Both the position numbers and the translations under genes were made by a program. Below the pieces are notes generated by a model. It ran no database searches, was not told the DNA's origin, and saw nothing but the letters and a program-made list of their open reading frames with translations. This document shows, piece after piece, positions 1 through 9,063 of a stretch of 64,000 bases of DNA; positions within the stretch are counted from its first letter, which is position 1; each line of letters begins with the position of its first letter. This DNA comes from Rickettsiales endosymbiont of Stachyamoeba lipophora. Lineage in GTDB: Bacteria > Pseudomonadota > Alphaproteobacteria > Rickettsiales > 33-17. Location: the NCBI RefSeq assembly GCF_003932735.1, contig NZ_CP033611.1:648156-712155 (forward strand), in the 5' to 3' direction.

Positions 1-755
1 ACTTCTATTTGCATCCCATTAACCAACACCTGCTGGGCTTGAGCTAATTCTTCAAGTCTGATAAAGCCAATCGCTTTATTATTAAAGCTTGAAGTTATGT
101 ATCCCAGCTTATTACCATGCTCATCCATAATTTCTTGTGCCGGTTCTAATACTCCTTGTGCTTTAATTAAAAATGGCTGCTTGCGAATTACTCCCCTATG
201 TTTTGTACGCGCAGTCAGCTCTTGCCCGACATAGCACCCTTTAGTAAAATCAATTGCATTTAAATAATCTAAACCATATTCTAACGGAAAAGTTTTATCA
301 CAAATTAATTCAGTTTCACTTTCGGGTAATACCTGATTAATTCTAAACTCTTGGTAAAAATTATCATTAACCTCTAATGATGCTTCAGTAATGATGCGAT
401 AGCCGCTATTTGTCCTTGGATCAAGGTAAGATTGTTGGGCTAGAACCGGTTGATCAGCAAAATAAACCTTATAAATTTCGCTTAGATCTTGAATTTCCAC
501 TTTAGAACGCAGTTTATACATTTTAAGGCGTTTTAATAGGTCGTCTTTTGTGGATGCCAAGCAATCAACCAACATATGGTCATGCCGTTTATAAATAAAT
601 AAATCAAATAAAAACTTACCTTGTGGGGTAAGGATTAATGTATAGATACATGGTTCATTTTTTAGGATATTATTAGAGATAATACCTTGTAACAAAGTTT
701 CTCTATCTTCTCCATAAATTCCTATGACTGTACGGTTAGTTAATTTTTCGAGCAT
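1..755 (-). CDS. ygfZ: Folate-binding protein YgfZ (3' end cut by window edge)
   Basis: YgfZ is a GcvT-like, tetrahydrofolate-binding protein that supports iron-sulfur cluster enzymes such as MiaB. The frame is open from an ATG at 755 down to base 1, so the C-terminus lies outside the window. The diagnostic family motif K-G-C-Y-V-G-Q-E occurs around residue 170, followed by T-A-R-T-K-H-R-G. The N-terminus is the typical short strand region. It points away from the plus-strand operon starting at 860, so the 100-bp gap between them should hold two divergent promoters. Family assignment rests on the motif and is secure; the missing end cannot be judged. Confidence 0.9.
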   Translation of the reverse strand, partial: MLEKLTNRTVIGIYGEDRETLLQGIISNNILKNEPCIYTLILTPQGKFLFDLFIYKRHDHMLVDCLASTKDDLLKRLKMYKLRSKVEIQDLSEIYKVYFADQPVLAQQSYLDPRTNSGYRIITEASLEVNDNFYQEFRINQVLPESETELICDKTFPLEYGLDYLNAIDFTKGCYVGQELTARTKHRGVIRKQPFLIKAQGVLEPAQEIMDEHGNKLGYITSSFNNKAIGFIRLEELAQAQQVLVNGMQIE

Positions 756-859
756 AATTTATTCCTTTTTTGTTAATACTACTTATAACAAATTGACAAT
801 TTGATGTGAAGTAGGTTAGTTTAGACACGTATTTTATAATTTTATTTTCAGAGAATAGT

Positions 860-1411
860 ATGACTTTACCTTTGATGCCTAAAGCAACTGCTATTTGGCT
901 TATTGATAATACCAATCTTACTTTTGAGCAAATTGCAAATTTTTGTGGATTACATGTGCTTGAGGTGCAAGGAATTGCAGATGATGAAGTTTGTAAAGGA
1001 ATCATTGGAGATAATCCAGTTAATCGTGGCCAGCTGACCTGGGAAGAAATTAAAAGATGTGAAGGCAATGCTAAAGCCAAACTAGAACTTGCTGATCATG
1101 CCAAACGTCATTTAGAAGCTAGAAGAGGCAAAAAAGCTGCTAAATATGTACCTGTTGCTAAAAGGCAAGACAAGCCTGATGCTATTTTATGGCTAATTAA
1201 GAACTACCCTGAACTTAGTGATCCGCAAATTGTAAAATTAATTGGTACTACCAAAACTACAATTAAAGCAGTAAAAGAAAAAACACATTGGAATTCAGCT
1301 AACTTAAAACCTAGAGATCCAGTATTACTAGGCTTATGCAAGCAAGGTGAGCTTGATGGTATGGCCGTTATAGCCAAAAAAGCTCATGATGCAGCCAGCA
1401 AAAAAGACTAG
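860..1411 (+). CDS. trcR: Cell-cycle transcriptional regulator TrcR (DUF1013)
   Basis: This 183-residue protein has the layout of the alphaproteobacterial DUF1013 family, annotated as cell-cycle transcriptional regulator TrcR. It starts with a helix-turn-helix-like stretch (residues 8-35, where T-F-E-Q-I-A-N-F-C-G-L is visible), has a basic central segment (about 80-110) and a second helical segment (about 112-140) resembling another DNA-binding helix pair, S-D-P-Q-I-V-K-L-I-G-T-T. It is the first gene of a tight plus-strand run with the SDR gene, whose start overlaps its end by 26 bp. The family is practically restricted to Alphaproteobacteria. Function is taken from the family; nothing here shows its targets. 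Confidence 0.85.
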   Translation: MTLPLMPKATAIWLIDNTNLTFEQIANFCGLHVLEVQGIADDEVCKGIIGDNPVNRGQLTWEEIKRCEGNAKAKLELADHAKRHLEARRGKKAAKYVPVAKRQDKPDAILWLIKNYPELSDPQIVKLIGTTKTTIKAVKEKTHWNSANLKPRDPVLLGLCKQGELDGMAVIAKKAHDAASKKD

Positions 1412-2150
1412 ATTTAGTTCGGTTTTAATTACTGGTGCCAGTAAAGGTATAGGAGAAGCTTTAGCCCTCCAACTTGCTGGGCAAGATGTAACTTTATATC
1501 TTATCTCCCGTAATAATGAGTTATTACAACAAGTGAAAAGTGAGTGTGAAGCACGCGGTGCTACTGCTCACTTTTTTGCTTGCGATGTGACCGATACTGA
1601 ACAGATGCAAGCAATTATTGATGCCATCCCTCAGCTCGATTTAGTGATTGCTAATGCCGGCATCTCAGGCGGCACTGCTAAAGGACTTGAAGGCGCAATG
1701 CAGGCCGCTGCAATCTTTAAAACCAATATACTCGGGGTAAGCAATACGGTTGAACCGGCAATCGCAAAGATGCAAGCTCAAGGAAAGGGTTCTATTGCCA
1801 TAATTTCCTCTATGGCTGGTTTTTTACCTCTGCCTGGCTCTCCAAGCTATTCTGCTTCGAAAGCTTGTGTAAAACATTATGCTTTAGCTCTTAGGGGACT
1901 TTTAAGCCCTAAGATTAATGTAACGGCAATATGCCCAGGATTTGTTAAAACTAATTTGACTGACCAAAATAATTTTAAAATGCCATTAATTATTTCTAAA
2001 GAAAAAGCGGCAAAAATTATTTTAAATCAATTGCCTAACAATCCTAGGATAATTGCCTTTCCTATGACACTAAAAATTATGATTTACATTTTAAATAAAC
2101 TACCATATTTTTTAACCGAATTTTTAATAAAAAGCTTACCCAAAAAGTAA
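1386..2150 (+). CDS. Short-chain dehydrogenase/reductase
   Basis: A 254-residue classical SDR oxidoreductase with a Rossmann fold. The cofactor motif T-G-A-S-K-G-I-G is at residues 16-23, N-A-G at 90-92, and the catalytic set is Ser141/142, Tyr155 and Lys159 (Y-S-A-S-K). After residue 200 the chain has hydrophobic stretches, so membrane association is possible. The start overlaps trcR by 26 bp; a later start would cut into the first beta strand, so ATG 1386 or 1389 is preferred. Substrate cannot be told from the sequence; SDRs of this size act on many alcohols and ketones. Confidence 0.85.
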   Translation: MMQPAKKTRFSSVLITGASKGIGEALALQLAGQDVTLYLISRNNELLQQVKSECEARGATAHFFACDVTDTEQMQAIIDAIPQLDLVIANAGISGGTAKGLEGAMQAAAIFKTNILGVSNTVEPAIAKMQAQGKGSIAIISSMAGFLPLPGSPSYSASKACVKHYALALRGLLSPKINVTAICPGFVKTNLTDQNNFKMPLIISKEKAAKIILNQLPNNPRIIAFPMTLKIMIYILNKLPYFLTEFLIKSLPKK

Positions 2151-2154
2151 TTAT

Positions 2155-3378
2155 ATGAATCAATCTAAAAGCTTATTAGTATGGCTGATAGGTGCATTAT
2201 TTTATGCCTATCAATATGTTTTACGCGTTGTTCCAAATTTAATTTTGCCTGAACTTACCAATCATTTTGGGATGAATGAGCAGCAAATTGGCCAAATTTC
2301 TGGTATTTATTATATTGGTTATGCTCTCATGCATATACCGGTTGGTATTATGCTTGATAGGTTTAAGCTTAAATATGTACTGCCTATTATGTCTTTAATT
2401 GCTACTGCAGGAATGATTCCTTTAGTGATTAGCGATGTATGGGTTTATCCGTTGCTGGGTCGATTTTTATTGGGTTGCGGTTCTACAGCAGCAATATTAG
2501 GATTATTTAAAATTATTAATTTACTTTTTCCGCCGGAAAAATTCTCAAGAATGCTAAGTATTGCCGTCACTATTGGTTTGGGTGGCGCTATTTATGCAGG
2601 TGCTCCTCTAGATATGCTAATGGTTAAAATAGGTTGGAGAGAAATAATCTGGGGACTCATTTATTTAGGTGTTGGTTTAAGTGTAGCATTCTATTTATTT
2701 ATTCCACGTATGGATCATATTAAGCCCTCTAAAGGTACTCCCCTTCAAGATTTAAAAATTATTTTTAGTCACCCTACTATTATTCTTATTTGTATTACTG
2801 GTGGGCTTATGATTGGCCCGCTAGAAGGTTTTGCTGATACGTGGGGTAAGCAGTTTTTTAAAACAGTCTATAACTTTGATAATCAAGAAGCTGCATGGCT
2901 TACTTCACTAGTATTTATTGGAATGTGCTTTGGTGCCCCGCTAGTAAGCTTAATGTCTGAAAAACTCAAGAATGATATCTTTTCAATTCTAATTTGTAAT
3001 TTTATTATGATTTTAGCTTTTGGTTGGTTATTGTCACAAGGAATTTCTAAAGCTAGTATTGCTGTAATTATGACCATGATCGGGGTAGCTAGTTCTTATC
3101 AAATCACGATTGTAACTTTGATTATGAAGCTGATTGATTCAAGGCTTTCTGCGCTTGCTTCTGCAGTGGCCAACATGATAATGATGCTTTTTGGATATTT
3201 ATTCCATACTATTATTGGACTATCAATTAAATTTACCAGCGAAATAGGCTTAGGGGTAGTTGATCAATATAAGATTGGTATTACCATGATCCCATTAATG
3301 ATGCTGGGAGCGTTGTTGATACTTTTAAGCTTATATCGCAAGGTAAACAGGCAAGTAAGGCTTAGAGCGCATATATAA
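2155..3378 (+). CDS. MFS transporter
   Basis: A 407-residue integral membrane protein with about twelve hydrophobic segments and the major facilitator layout. The loop between helices 2 and 3 carries a recognisable G-x-x-x-D-R-F (G-I-M-L-D-R-F, near residue 65). Rickettsiales encode many paralogous MFS carriers of this type, often proline/betaine-like or of unknown substrate, probably for import from the host cytosol. It begins 4 bp after the SDR stop and its stop shares one base with the rlmN start, so it is part of the same transcript. Substrate is unknown. Confidence 0.85.
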   Translation: MNQSKSLLVWLIGALFYAYQYVLRVVPNLILPELTNHFGMNEQQIGQISGIYYIGYALMHIPVGIMLDRFKLKYVLPIMSLIATAGMIPLVISDVWVYPLLGRFLLGCGSTAAILGLFKIINLLFPPEKFSRMLSIAVTIGLGGAIYAGAPLDMLMVKIGWREIIWGLIYLGVGLSVAFYLFIPRMDHIKPSKGTPLQDLKIIFSHPTIILICITGGLMIGPLEGFADTWGKQFFKTVYNFDNQEAAWLTSLVFIGMCFGAPLVSLMSEKLKNDIFSILICNFIMILAFGWLLSQGISKASIAVIMTMIGVASSYQITIVTLIMKLIDSRLSALASAVANMIMMLFGYLFHTIIGLSIKFTSEIGLGVVDQYKIGITMIPLMMLGALLILLSLYRKVNRQVRLRAHI

Positions 3379-4484
3379 TGACTGATGTACCAAAAAAACA
3401 ACTGATAGGCCTATCTAGAGAAGAACTCAATCAGGAGATAACTTCCCTGGGAGAACCAAACTTTAGAGCTAAACAATTATGGTCTTGGATTTATAACTTT
3501 GGCGAAACCGATTTTAATAAGATGCACAACCTTGGCAAAAAATTGGTGGCACAGCTAGAAGCAGATTATACGATTGCTAGACCTAAAATTGTAAAAGATT
3601 TACAATCTTTTGATGGCACCAGAAAGTGGCTAATTGACTACGCTACTAACCAAGAGGCAGAAACAGTTTACATCCCTGAAGTTGACCGGGGAACCTTATG
3701 CGTATCATCTCAAGTTGGCTGTACTTTAAATTGCACCTTTTGCCATACCGGCACCCAAAAGCTAGCTAGGAACCTAACTAGTTACGACATTGTCACTCAA
3801 ATGATGATAGCACGTGATGCCTTAAATGAATGGCCTTCTACTCAAGAGACTAGGCTAGTATCTAATATTGTAATGATGGGTATGGGTGAACCGTTATATA
3901 ATTATGATAATATTATTCAGGCATTAAAAATTATTATGGATGGGGAAGGAATTGCCTTATCCAGAAGAAGAATTACCCTCTCCACCTCCGGTGTAGTACC
4001 TAAAATTGAACAGCTAGGCCAAGAGCTTGCCGTAAATTTAGCTATCTCCCTTCATGCGGTTACTAACGAACTACGTGATGAGATTGTACCACTTAACCGT
4101 AAATATCCGATTGAAGAACTGCTTGAAGCTTGCAGAAAATATCCAGCAGCCAGCAATACCCGTAGAATTACTTTTGAATATGTAATGCTTAAAGGTATTA
4201 ATGACTCTATAGCCGACGCTAAAGAACTGGTGAGACTGATTAAAGGCATTCCTGCTAAAGTGAACTTAATTCCTTTTAATCCTTGGCCGGGAACTATTTA
4301 TGAATGTTCTGCCTGGAATCAAATTAAAACTTTTGCGGAAGTTATTGAAAATGCAGGCTATGCTTCTCCTATTCGCACCCCTAGAGGCAGAGATATTTTG
4401 GCAGCTTGTGGGCAATTAAGATCAGAATCAACTCCTGTTTCAAAATCAATTCTTAAGAAAAATTCTAACGAGAATGCTAATTAA
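3378..4484 (+). CDS. rlmN: Dual-specificity RNA methyltransferase RlmN
   Basis: A radical SAM enzyme that methylates C2 of adenosine 2503 in 23S rRNA and of A37 in some tRNAs. The [4Fe-4S]-binding cysteines are C115, C119 and C122 (C-x3-C-x2-C in C-T-L-N-C-T-F-C). The methyl-carrying cysteine near the C-terminus is in I-L-A-A-C-G-Q-L. Motif G-M-G-E-P-L-Y-N-Y is also present. At 368 residues it is the normal family length. The ATG overlaps the preceding stop by one base and its 3' end overlaps dapF by 11 bp, so translational coupling is likely. Confidence 0.96.
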   Translation: MTDVPKKQLIGLSREELNQEITSLGEPNFRAKQLWSWIYNFGETDFNKMHNLGKKLVAQLEADYTIARPKIVKDLQSFDGTRKWLIDYATNQEAETVYIPEVDRGTLCVSSQVGCTLNCTFCHTGTQKLARNLTSYDIVTQMMIARDALNEWPSTQETRLVSNIVMMGMGEPLYNYDNIIQALKIIMDGEGIALSRRRITLSTSGVVPKIEQLGQELAVNLAISLHAVTNELRDEIVPLNRKYPIEELLEACRKYPAASNTRRITFEYVMLKGINDSIADAKELVRLIKGIPAKVNLIPFNPWPGTIYECSAWNQIKTFAEVIENAGYASPIRTPRGRDILAACGQLRSESTPVSKSILKKNSNENAN

Positions 4485-5301
4485 GTTTCGCACTGCAGAA
4501 GGTTTGGGCAATAAGTTTGTTTTTATTGAAGAGACAAATGTACCGGGTTTATCTACAACCCCCCAATTACTTGCATATATTGATCAACACTCACCTTTTG
4601 ATCAGCTTATTTTAATACAAAGTTTTATAGATAATGAGCTAAATATTAAGATTATTAATCGTGATGGCAGCTTAGCAGAAGCCTGCGGTAACGCTTTTAG
4701 AGCACTAGGAGCTTGGGCTAAAGAACGGTTTAAAGTTTCTGAATTCACTATAACCAACCATCTAAATAATAAATTTAATGTAGCACTGCTCGAGCATGGG
4801 AGTATACAGGTTACCTTTCCTACTCCTAAATTTAGTAAAGAGCACATTCCTATTACGGATATTGCTAACTCCTCTGATATTCATTTACCTGAATTTAATT
4901 TATTTAGTGGTTTTGCTGTTAATGTAGGCAATCCTCATATCGTTTTTAAAGTTGATCGGTTAGATCTCACTTTTCTTAAAACTTATGGAGAACAAATTAC
5001 TAACCTCAAGCTTTTTCCTGAAAAGATCAATTTAAGCTTAATGCAGATAACAGCACCTGATCATATTAGTATCATTACTTATGAGCGCGGTGCGGGCATT
5101 ACTCAGGCTTGTGGCAGCGCAGCACTTGCATGCAGTATTAGTGCGCGTTTTTATCTGCAATTATGTGATGAATCTAGCTTTACCGTATCAATGCTAGGTG
5201 GTAAGCTGATTACTTACTGGAAGGGTCATGATCATCCTATTGTCATGAAGGGTACAGCTTCTTTAGGCGCTGAAATAATTTTACACATCCCTTCACTATG
5301 A
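4474..5301 (+). CDS. dapF: Diaminopimelate epimerase
   Basis: DapF converts LL- to meso-diaminopimelate for lysine and peptidoglycan synthesis. The two catalytic cysteines are visible: C71 in E-A-C-G-N-A-F-R-A and C213 in Q-A-C-G-S-A-A-L-A. The N-terminal G-L-G-N-K-F-V replaces the usual G-N-D-F; Lys instead of Asp is a small departure. Length (275 residues) is normal. It starts inside the end of rlmN (11-bp overlap) and closes the plus-strand run. Its presence indicates that this bacterium makes meso-DAP peptidoglycan. Confidence 0.94.
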   Translation: MLIKFRTAEGLGNKFVFIEETNVPGLSTTPQLLAYIDQHSPFDQLILIQSFIDNELNIKIINRDGSLAEACGNAFRALGAWAKERFKVSEFTITNHLNNKFNVALLEHGSIQVTFPTPKFSKEHIPITDIANSSDIHLPEFNLFSGFAVNVGNPHIVFKVDRLDLTFLKTYGEQITNLKLFPEKINLSLMQITAPDHISIITYERGAGITQACGSAALACSISARFYLQLCDESSFTVSMLGGKLITYWKGHDHPIVMKGTASLGAEIILHIPSL

Positions 5302-5415
5302 CCTAACTTCCATCCTTCAATTAAACAAAAATTAATAAAAATTTTTATTTTAGTTATATTGAATCCATGCTAATATTGGTGATTATTTATTACTAATTTT
5401 AAAATCAGGTAAAAA

Positions 5416-5958
5416 ATGTGTTTATATTGTATTAAGATTATCTCCATTATTGCGGCCCTTTCCATATTAAATGGTTGTGCTCGTGAAATTTCATCAGGTG
5501 TATATGCTGAAAGCCATGTCGGTGAGGCAACATTTAGTTATCAAGGTACTATTATCAATGCCCGTCAAGTCCAAGTTCAAGCAGCAGAACGTCTTGAAGA
5601 TAATGGTTTTGGCATTGGTGCTGGCGCTTTAGGTGGCGGCCTTGCTGGGTCTGTACTTGGCAAAGGTAAAGGCAACCTAGCAACAACTGTTGCTGGAGCA
5701 GTAATTGGTGGGGTGGGTGGTGCTTTTGCAGAGAAAAAGCTTAAGACCCAAAATGCTATGGAATATGTAGTAAAACTAACTAATGGCCAAATTATGACTG
5801 TAGTACAAGGGATTGATAACCCACTAACTATAGGCAACAAAGTATTGGTGCTTGTAAGCCATGAAGGTAGATCAAGAGTAGTACCTGATATGAGCGGAGT
5901 TCAAGATATCCAAGCTCCAGTTCAAGCTCCTAACGTATCCATTAGAAAGACTAGATAA
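5416..5958 (+). CDS. Glycine-zipper outer-membrane lipoprotein (SlyB / 17-kDa antigen type)
   Basis: A 180-residue predicted lipoprotein. The signal peptide ends in the lipobox L-N-G-C with the acylated cysteine at residue 21. Residues about 62-98 form a glycine-zipper double membrane segment with repeated G-x3-G spacing (A-G-A-L-G-G-G-L-A-G-S and G-A-V-I-G-G-V-G-G-A). A small beta domain follows and resembles the SlyB/PcP outer-membrane lipoproteins related to the rickettsial 17-kDa antigen. The gene stands alone with a 114-bp AT-rich leader and a strong terminator 30 bp after its stop, so it is probably expressed on its own. Confidence 0.85.
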   Translation: MCLYCIKIISIIAALSILNGCAREISSGVYAESHVGEATFSYQGTIINARQVQVQAAERLEDNGFGIGAGALGGGLAGSVLGKGKGNLATTVAGAVIGGVGGAFAEKKLKTQNAMEYVVKLTNGQIMTVVQGIDNPLTIGNKVLVLVSHEGRSRVVPDMSGVQDIQAPVQAPNVSIRKTR

Positions 5959-5987
5959 TCTAAATTGTGATATGGTTAATGTATTCT

Positions 5988-6018
5988 AATACCAGGCTTG
6001 TTTAGCCTGGTATTTTTA
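5988..6018. terminator. Rho-independent terminator, probably bidirectional
   Basis: An 11-bp perfect inverted repeat (arms 5988-5998 and 6004-6014, GC core C-C-A-G-G-C-T / A-G-C-C-T-G-G) with a 5-base loop, followed by a T-rich run on the plus strand and preceded by A/T on the other. It ends the lipoprotein gene and could also stop transcripts arriving from the minus-strand U-box cassette. Confidence 0.85.
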
Positions 6019-6036
6019 TTTTTAACATTACTACCT

Positions 6037-6122
6037 GTGGTGAGTAGGTTGAAATTATGGCGTATGCTTGCTCCTTTAGTAATTTATTTTTGTTGAGAAG
6101 ATGATGCTTCGGCGGTGCTAAC
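6037..6122 (-). repeat. Duplicated gene-boundary module, copy A (copy B at 7182-7263)
   Basis: This segment closely matches 7182-7263. Copy B is the junction of the two cassette genes: the last codons of the coiled-coil gene, a short spacer, the Shine-Dalgarno A-A-A-G-G-A-G-C and the first codons of the U-box gene. Copy A holds the last codons of the U-box gene, then the same spacer and Shine-Dalgarno-like sequence, but the downstream part no longer opens a reading frame (ATA where copy B has ATG). It looks like the vestige of a further tandem gene that once began here. Confidence 0.75.
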
Positions 6123-7208
6123 TTTTTTCTGCCACCAGTTTCGCTCAGTCACTTTCCTTTCAAAAATAGTACGCTCTTGCTCAGGTAATTGGGTAGCTAG
6201 CTTTTCTATAAGGCTATTTCTAAGTTGAGGATGATAATCTTCAAGCTTACAAATTCTTTCATCATTAGTTTTCCTTAGGAGCCCAGCGGTTTTTTTGGTT
6301 ATTTTATGCATCCAATCAGGATCGGTAGGAGAAGATATAGAAGGTAGTTGAGAAGAAATATATTTTAAATATTCTGCCTTTGTACTAACTTTAAATTGTG
6401 CTTCTATGATTTCATATAATTCTTTTTGCATTTGTTCATCAATTGGAAGAGTGCTAGGATTAGGCAATTCTTTTAAGTGATTAAGTAAGCATTTCTTATG
6501 GCCATCATTAAACCATTGTTGTAATGCTGCGCGCTCATAATACTGGCCGTCGGGTGCTTTGATTGGTTCGCGCATAGGTGTCTTATTAATTAAACAATCG
6601 TATTTTCGGTCTAGATTTAATTCAATTTTCTCAAGTTCAAAATAGCTAAGCATATAATTAATCTTTTTGCCTAATGCTGTATTATAATTAAAAATTATAG
6701 GAAGAGCCTGTGCGGCTTCTTGCTGTTCAGCATGTAGTCGCCGCACTTCGGCAATTCTTTCAGGGTAAGTATAGTTATACCATTTGATAAAAAGAGGGCC
6801 AAAAACATATTGCATAAAAGCGCTAAAAGGCACGCCACTAGCTGCTCCTATTCCTCCTCCCAAAGCAGTTAATCCTATATTTCTATAAAGATTATAATGA
6901 GGTCCGCTATAAAGATGATATTCTATTAACGGATGGTATACAGCTCCTATACCTATTCCCCATGCGCTGCAATAGAGAGTTAAATTTAGATACATTTGCT
7001 GGGTATCAGTTAAGGAATTATAAAACCGCTTGCAAGCTTGTATAACTCTTGTGGCGCTATTAGTGCTTTGCTCGGTTGTATTACGGGTAAATTGCTGGAT
7101 TTTATGCAGCAGTTCAATAAAATATCCTCTATCAATGTTAGTTGGGTTGTCGCTATGTTCAGCATTACCTACAAATTCAGAGTGGTGAGTAGGTTGAAAT
7201 TGTGGCAT
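6084..7208 (-). CDS. Membrane-associated U-box domain protein, probable host-directed effector
   Basis: A 374-residue protein with two hydrophobic segments (about 72-92 and 109-140), a charged linker, and a U-box-like domain at about 202-268. The U-box core is recognisable by Y-D-C-L-I, the E-P-I that follows, G-x-Y-Y-E-R, a Trp, a Cys and the final leucine-rich helix; U-boxes recruit ubiquitin-charged E2 enzymes in eukaryotic cells. Residues 299-374 form a C-terminal module shared with the upstream gene and with the paralogue at 19212-20303, ending in S-S-S-Q-Q-K. The ATG has a good Shine-Dalgarno (AAAGGAG) and lies 20 bp after the upstream gene. Bacteria have no ubiquitin system, so delivery into a host cell is the likely reason for this gene; that is inference. 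The canonical Cys-Pro of U-boxes is Cys-Leu here. Confidence 0.72.
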   Translation of the reverse strand: MPQFQPTHHSEFVGNAEHSDNPTNIDRGYFIELLHKIQQFTRNTTEQSTNSATRVIQACKRFYNSLTDTQQMYLNLTLYCSAWGIGIGAVYHPLIEYHLYSGPHYNLYRNIGLTALGGGIGAASGVPFSAFMQYVFGPLFIKWYNYTYPERIAEVRRLHAEQQEAAQALPIIFNYNTALGKKINYMLSYFELEKIELNLDRKYDCLINKTPMREPIKAPDGQYYERAALQQWFNDGHKKCLLNHLKELPNPSTLPIDEQMQKELYEIIEAQFKVSTKAEYLKYISSQLPSISSPTDPDWMHKITKKTAGLLRKTNDERICKLEDYHPQLRNSLIEKLATQLPEQERTIFERKVTERNWWQKKVSTAEASSSQQK

Positions 7209-7227
7209 AAGTTGCTCCTTTAATAAA

Positions 7228-8418
7228 CTATCTTTGTTGAGAAGATGATGCTTCAGTGTTAACTAAGCTTGAAATCCAATTGCGTTTTTTTGCTTCATTT
7301 ACAAAAGAAACACGATCTTGCTCAGGTAACTTAGGTATTAATTTTTCCAAAACAGCTTTTCTAACCTGCGAGTTATAATCTGCTAATTTTGACATTCTCT
7401 CTTCATTGGTTTTAGTTAAAAGCTTGGTTGCTCTAGTACTCATTTTTTCTACCCAGCTGGGAGTAATAGCCGCTGAAGCAGAACCTTGCTCGGCAAACGA
7501 GGGGGAAGCTTCCGGGGATTGAGGTAAAATCTGATTTATTTTATTCTCAAGCTCATTAATTTTTATTTTTTTATCATTTAGCTGAGAGTCTAAATTGGCA
7601 ATCATAGTTGCTTGACTGGCAAGCGTATTTTCCTTGCTAATTAGCTGTAAATTGATCTCTCTAATTGTAGCTTGGTATTCGTTAAGTTGAGCGTTAGAAG
7701 AAATAATTCGTGCTTCTGTTAAGTTGAGGCTATTTCTAAGTCTCTGATGCTCTGCTACATCTGTATTCATATTCCGCATTCTTATTACAATATCGTCAAA
7801 TTGGTCTCTGGTTGTCTGATAGGCCGCAACCTCATTTTGATACCACCAATCTGACATTTTATCTTCTGATAATTTTGCAGCGCCATAGCCCGCTAGGCCA
7901 GCCGCACCAACTCCTAATAGAGCGATCCCGCCGGTAGCCACGGTGGTGGCGGCTATACCGCCAGCTGCTGCCACCTTAGCCACTATCGAATACGAGGCTA
8001 TTTGAGCGACGGCCGTAGTTTGGGCAATAGCTGCGCCTGCACCTGCAGCTCCTGCTGCAGCTCCTGCTATGCTGCATCCTGGTTCAAAATTTTTATTAAA
8101 ATTAATTTTTTTCTTTGCTAAATCCGCTCGCTGATTGGTTAAAATATCTGCTTTTCCTTCATGTTCGTTTCCTAAAATAAATTTTGGATCCTGTTGTTGT
8201 CGCTCTCTCTGTTGCTGTAGCGTTGTTAAGTGTCTTTGCTCGGCTGCTAGGTCTGTTGTAGTATTATGTAAACTTCTTTGTAATACTCTAATATCTATAG
8301 CGGCGTTTTGGTGCCGTACCTCTAGTACATTGCGTTGTGTCTCTAACTCTTGGCGCTGTGTATCTAGTTGTGCATGCTCAGATTTTAAGTTATCCAATTG
8401 TGGATTTGGTATCATCAT
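7228..8418 (-). CDS. Coiled-coil protein with central Ala/Gly hydrophobic segment and shared C-terminal module
   Basis: About 396 residues. An N-terminal coiled coil (about 1-95, rich in Q, L, E, R heptads) is followed by a long Ala/Gly hydrophobic stretch (about 110-180) able to form a membrane hairpin, then a second coiled coil (about 190-300). The last ~77 residues match the C-terminal module of the adjacent U-box protein (K-T-N-E-E-R, L-P-E-Q-D-R, R-N-W, T-E-A-S-S-S-Q-Q-R). An upstream TTG at 8433 keeps the frame open, but ATG 8418 is preferred because it follows the Shine-Dalgarno GGGAGGA. First gene of the cassette. I recognise no named family; the shape resembles membrane-remodelling or inclusion-membrane effectors of intracellular bacteria. 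Confidence 0.7.
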   Translation of the reverse strand: MMIPNPQLDNLKSEHAQLDTQRQELETQRNVLEVRHQNAAIDIRVLQRSLHNTTTDLAAEQRHLTTLQQQRERQQQDPKFILGNEHEGKADILTNQRADLAKKKINFNKNFEPGCSIAGAAAGAAGAGAAIAQTTAVAQIASYSIVAKVAAAGGIAATTVATGGIALLGVGAAGLAGYGAAKLSEDKMSDWWYQNEVAAYQTTRDQFDDIVIRMRNMNTDVAEHQRLRNSLNLTEARIISSNAQLNEYQATIREINLQLISKENTLASQATMIANLDSQLNDKKIKINELENKINQILPQSPEASPSFAEQGSASAAITPSWVEKMSTRATKLLTKTNEERMSKLADYNSQVRKAVLEKLIPKLPEQDRVSFVNEAKKRNWISSLVNTEASSSQQR

Positions 8419-9063
8419 GGTATCCTCCCTCAAAAATAATGATGTGATTTATAATTAAACTGATAACCTTAATTATGAGTTAATACAGTTCAGTTATTTA
8501 ACTAAAAGTTACAATACAACTAAAATTTGAGTATAGGAGAAAAAATTTCTTTTTTAACTTAACGCATGAAAAGGTTGGTGCGTATATAGCTCAGTTATTA
8601 GGCAATATTTACAATGTAGATGCTAGAGATCTTTACAGTTTAGCGAAGTTATTGAAACAAAATACAAAGTGGCTTTTTTAGCTTTTAACTGCATATAGCA
8701 CCCGGATGATTATTGCAGTTTAGGATCATAAGTAGCTTCTACATTCTTCTATGATTTACCATAAGAATTGCCTTGCTTAATTAAAAAAGCTCTTAGGGAT
8801 GCCAGGCATAAACGGTACTAGTATCAATAGTTGCAATTATACCTTTAAGGTACCAATTACAACTTTTCATCTAGAAGGAGCAAATGCATAAACTCTTCTT
8901 CTGTTGGCTCCACCTTGTTTTTCCAGCAGCTTTAAAGGTTTAAATATAAATATAAAAAATAATTTTAATATTTAAAATTTGTTAATTCAATATTCTAATT
9001 TATTCGTCTTGCCAATATGTTGTGTATTTTCTATACTGCGCCTAAATATCTAATTTGGTATGT
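8419..9063. other. Intergenic region with coding remnants
   Basis: About 645 bp without an intact gene. From about 8490 to 8681 the plus strand holds an open stretch without an ATG; its end reads V-G-A-Y-I-A-Q-L-L-G-N-I-Y-N, then a mixed helix, then stop. It looks like the tail of a lost gene. The stretch at 8537-8570 resembles 20418-20450, upstream of the second coiled-coil cassette, so the leader was duplicated with the cassette. Near 8800-8950 short minus-strand open stretches are interrupted by stops. The promoter of the minus-strand cassette must lie in the first part. Confidence 0.5.

Noticed and set aside
736-1080. Minus-strand ORF across the ygfZ/trcR gap
   Set aside because: It covers the divergent promoter region and the start of trcR in antisense; ygfZ itself uses ATG 755 in another frame.
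8135-8458. Plus-strand Cys/Ser-rich ORF opposite the coiled-coil gene
   Set aside because: Antisense of the Gln/Arg-rich coiled coil; no ribosome site or family likeness.
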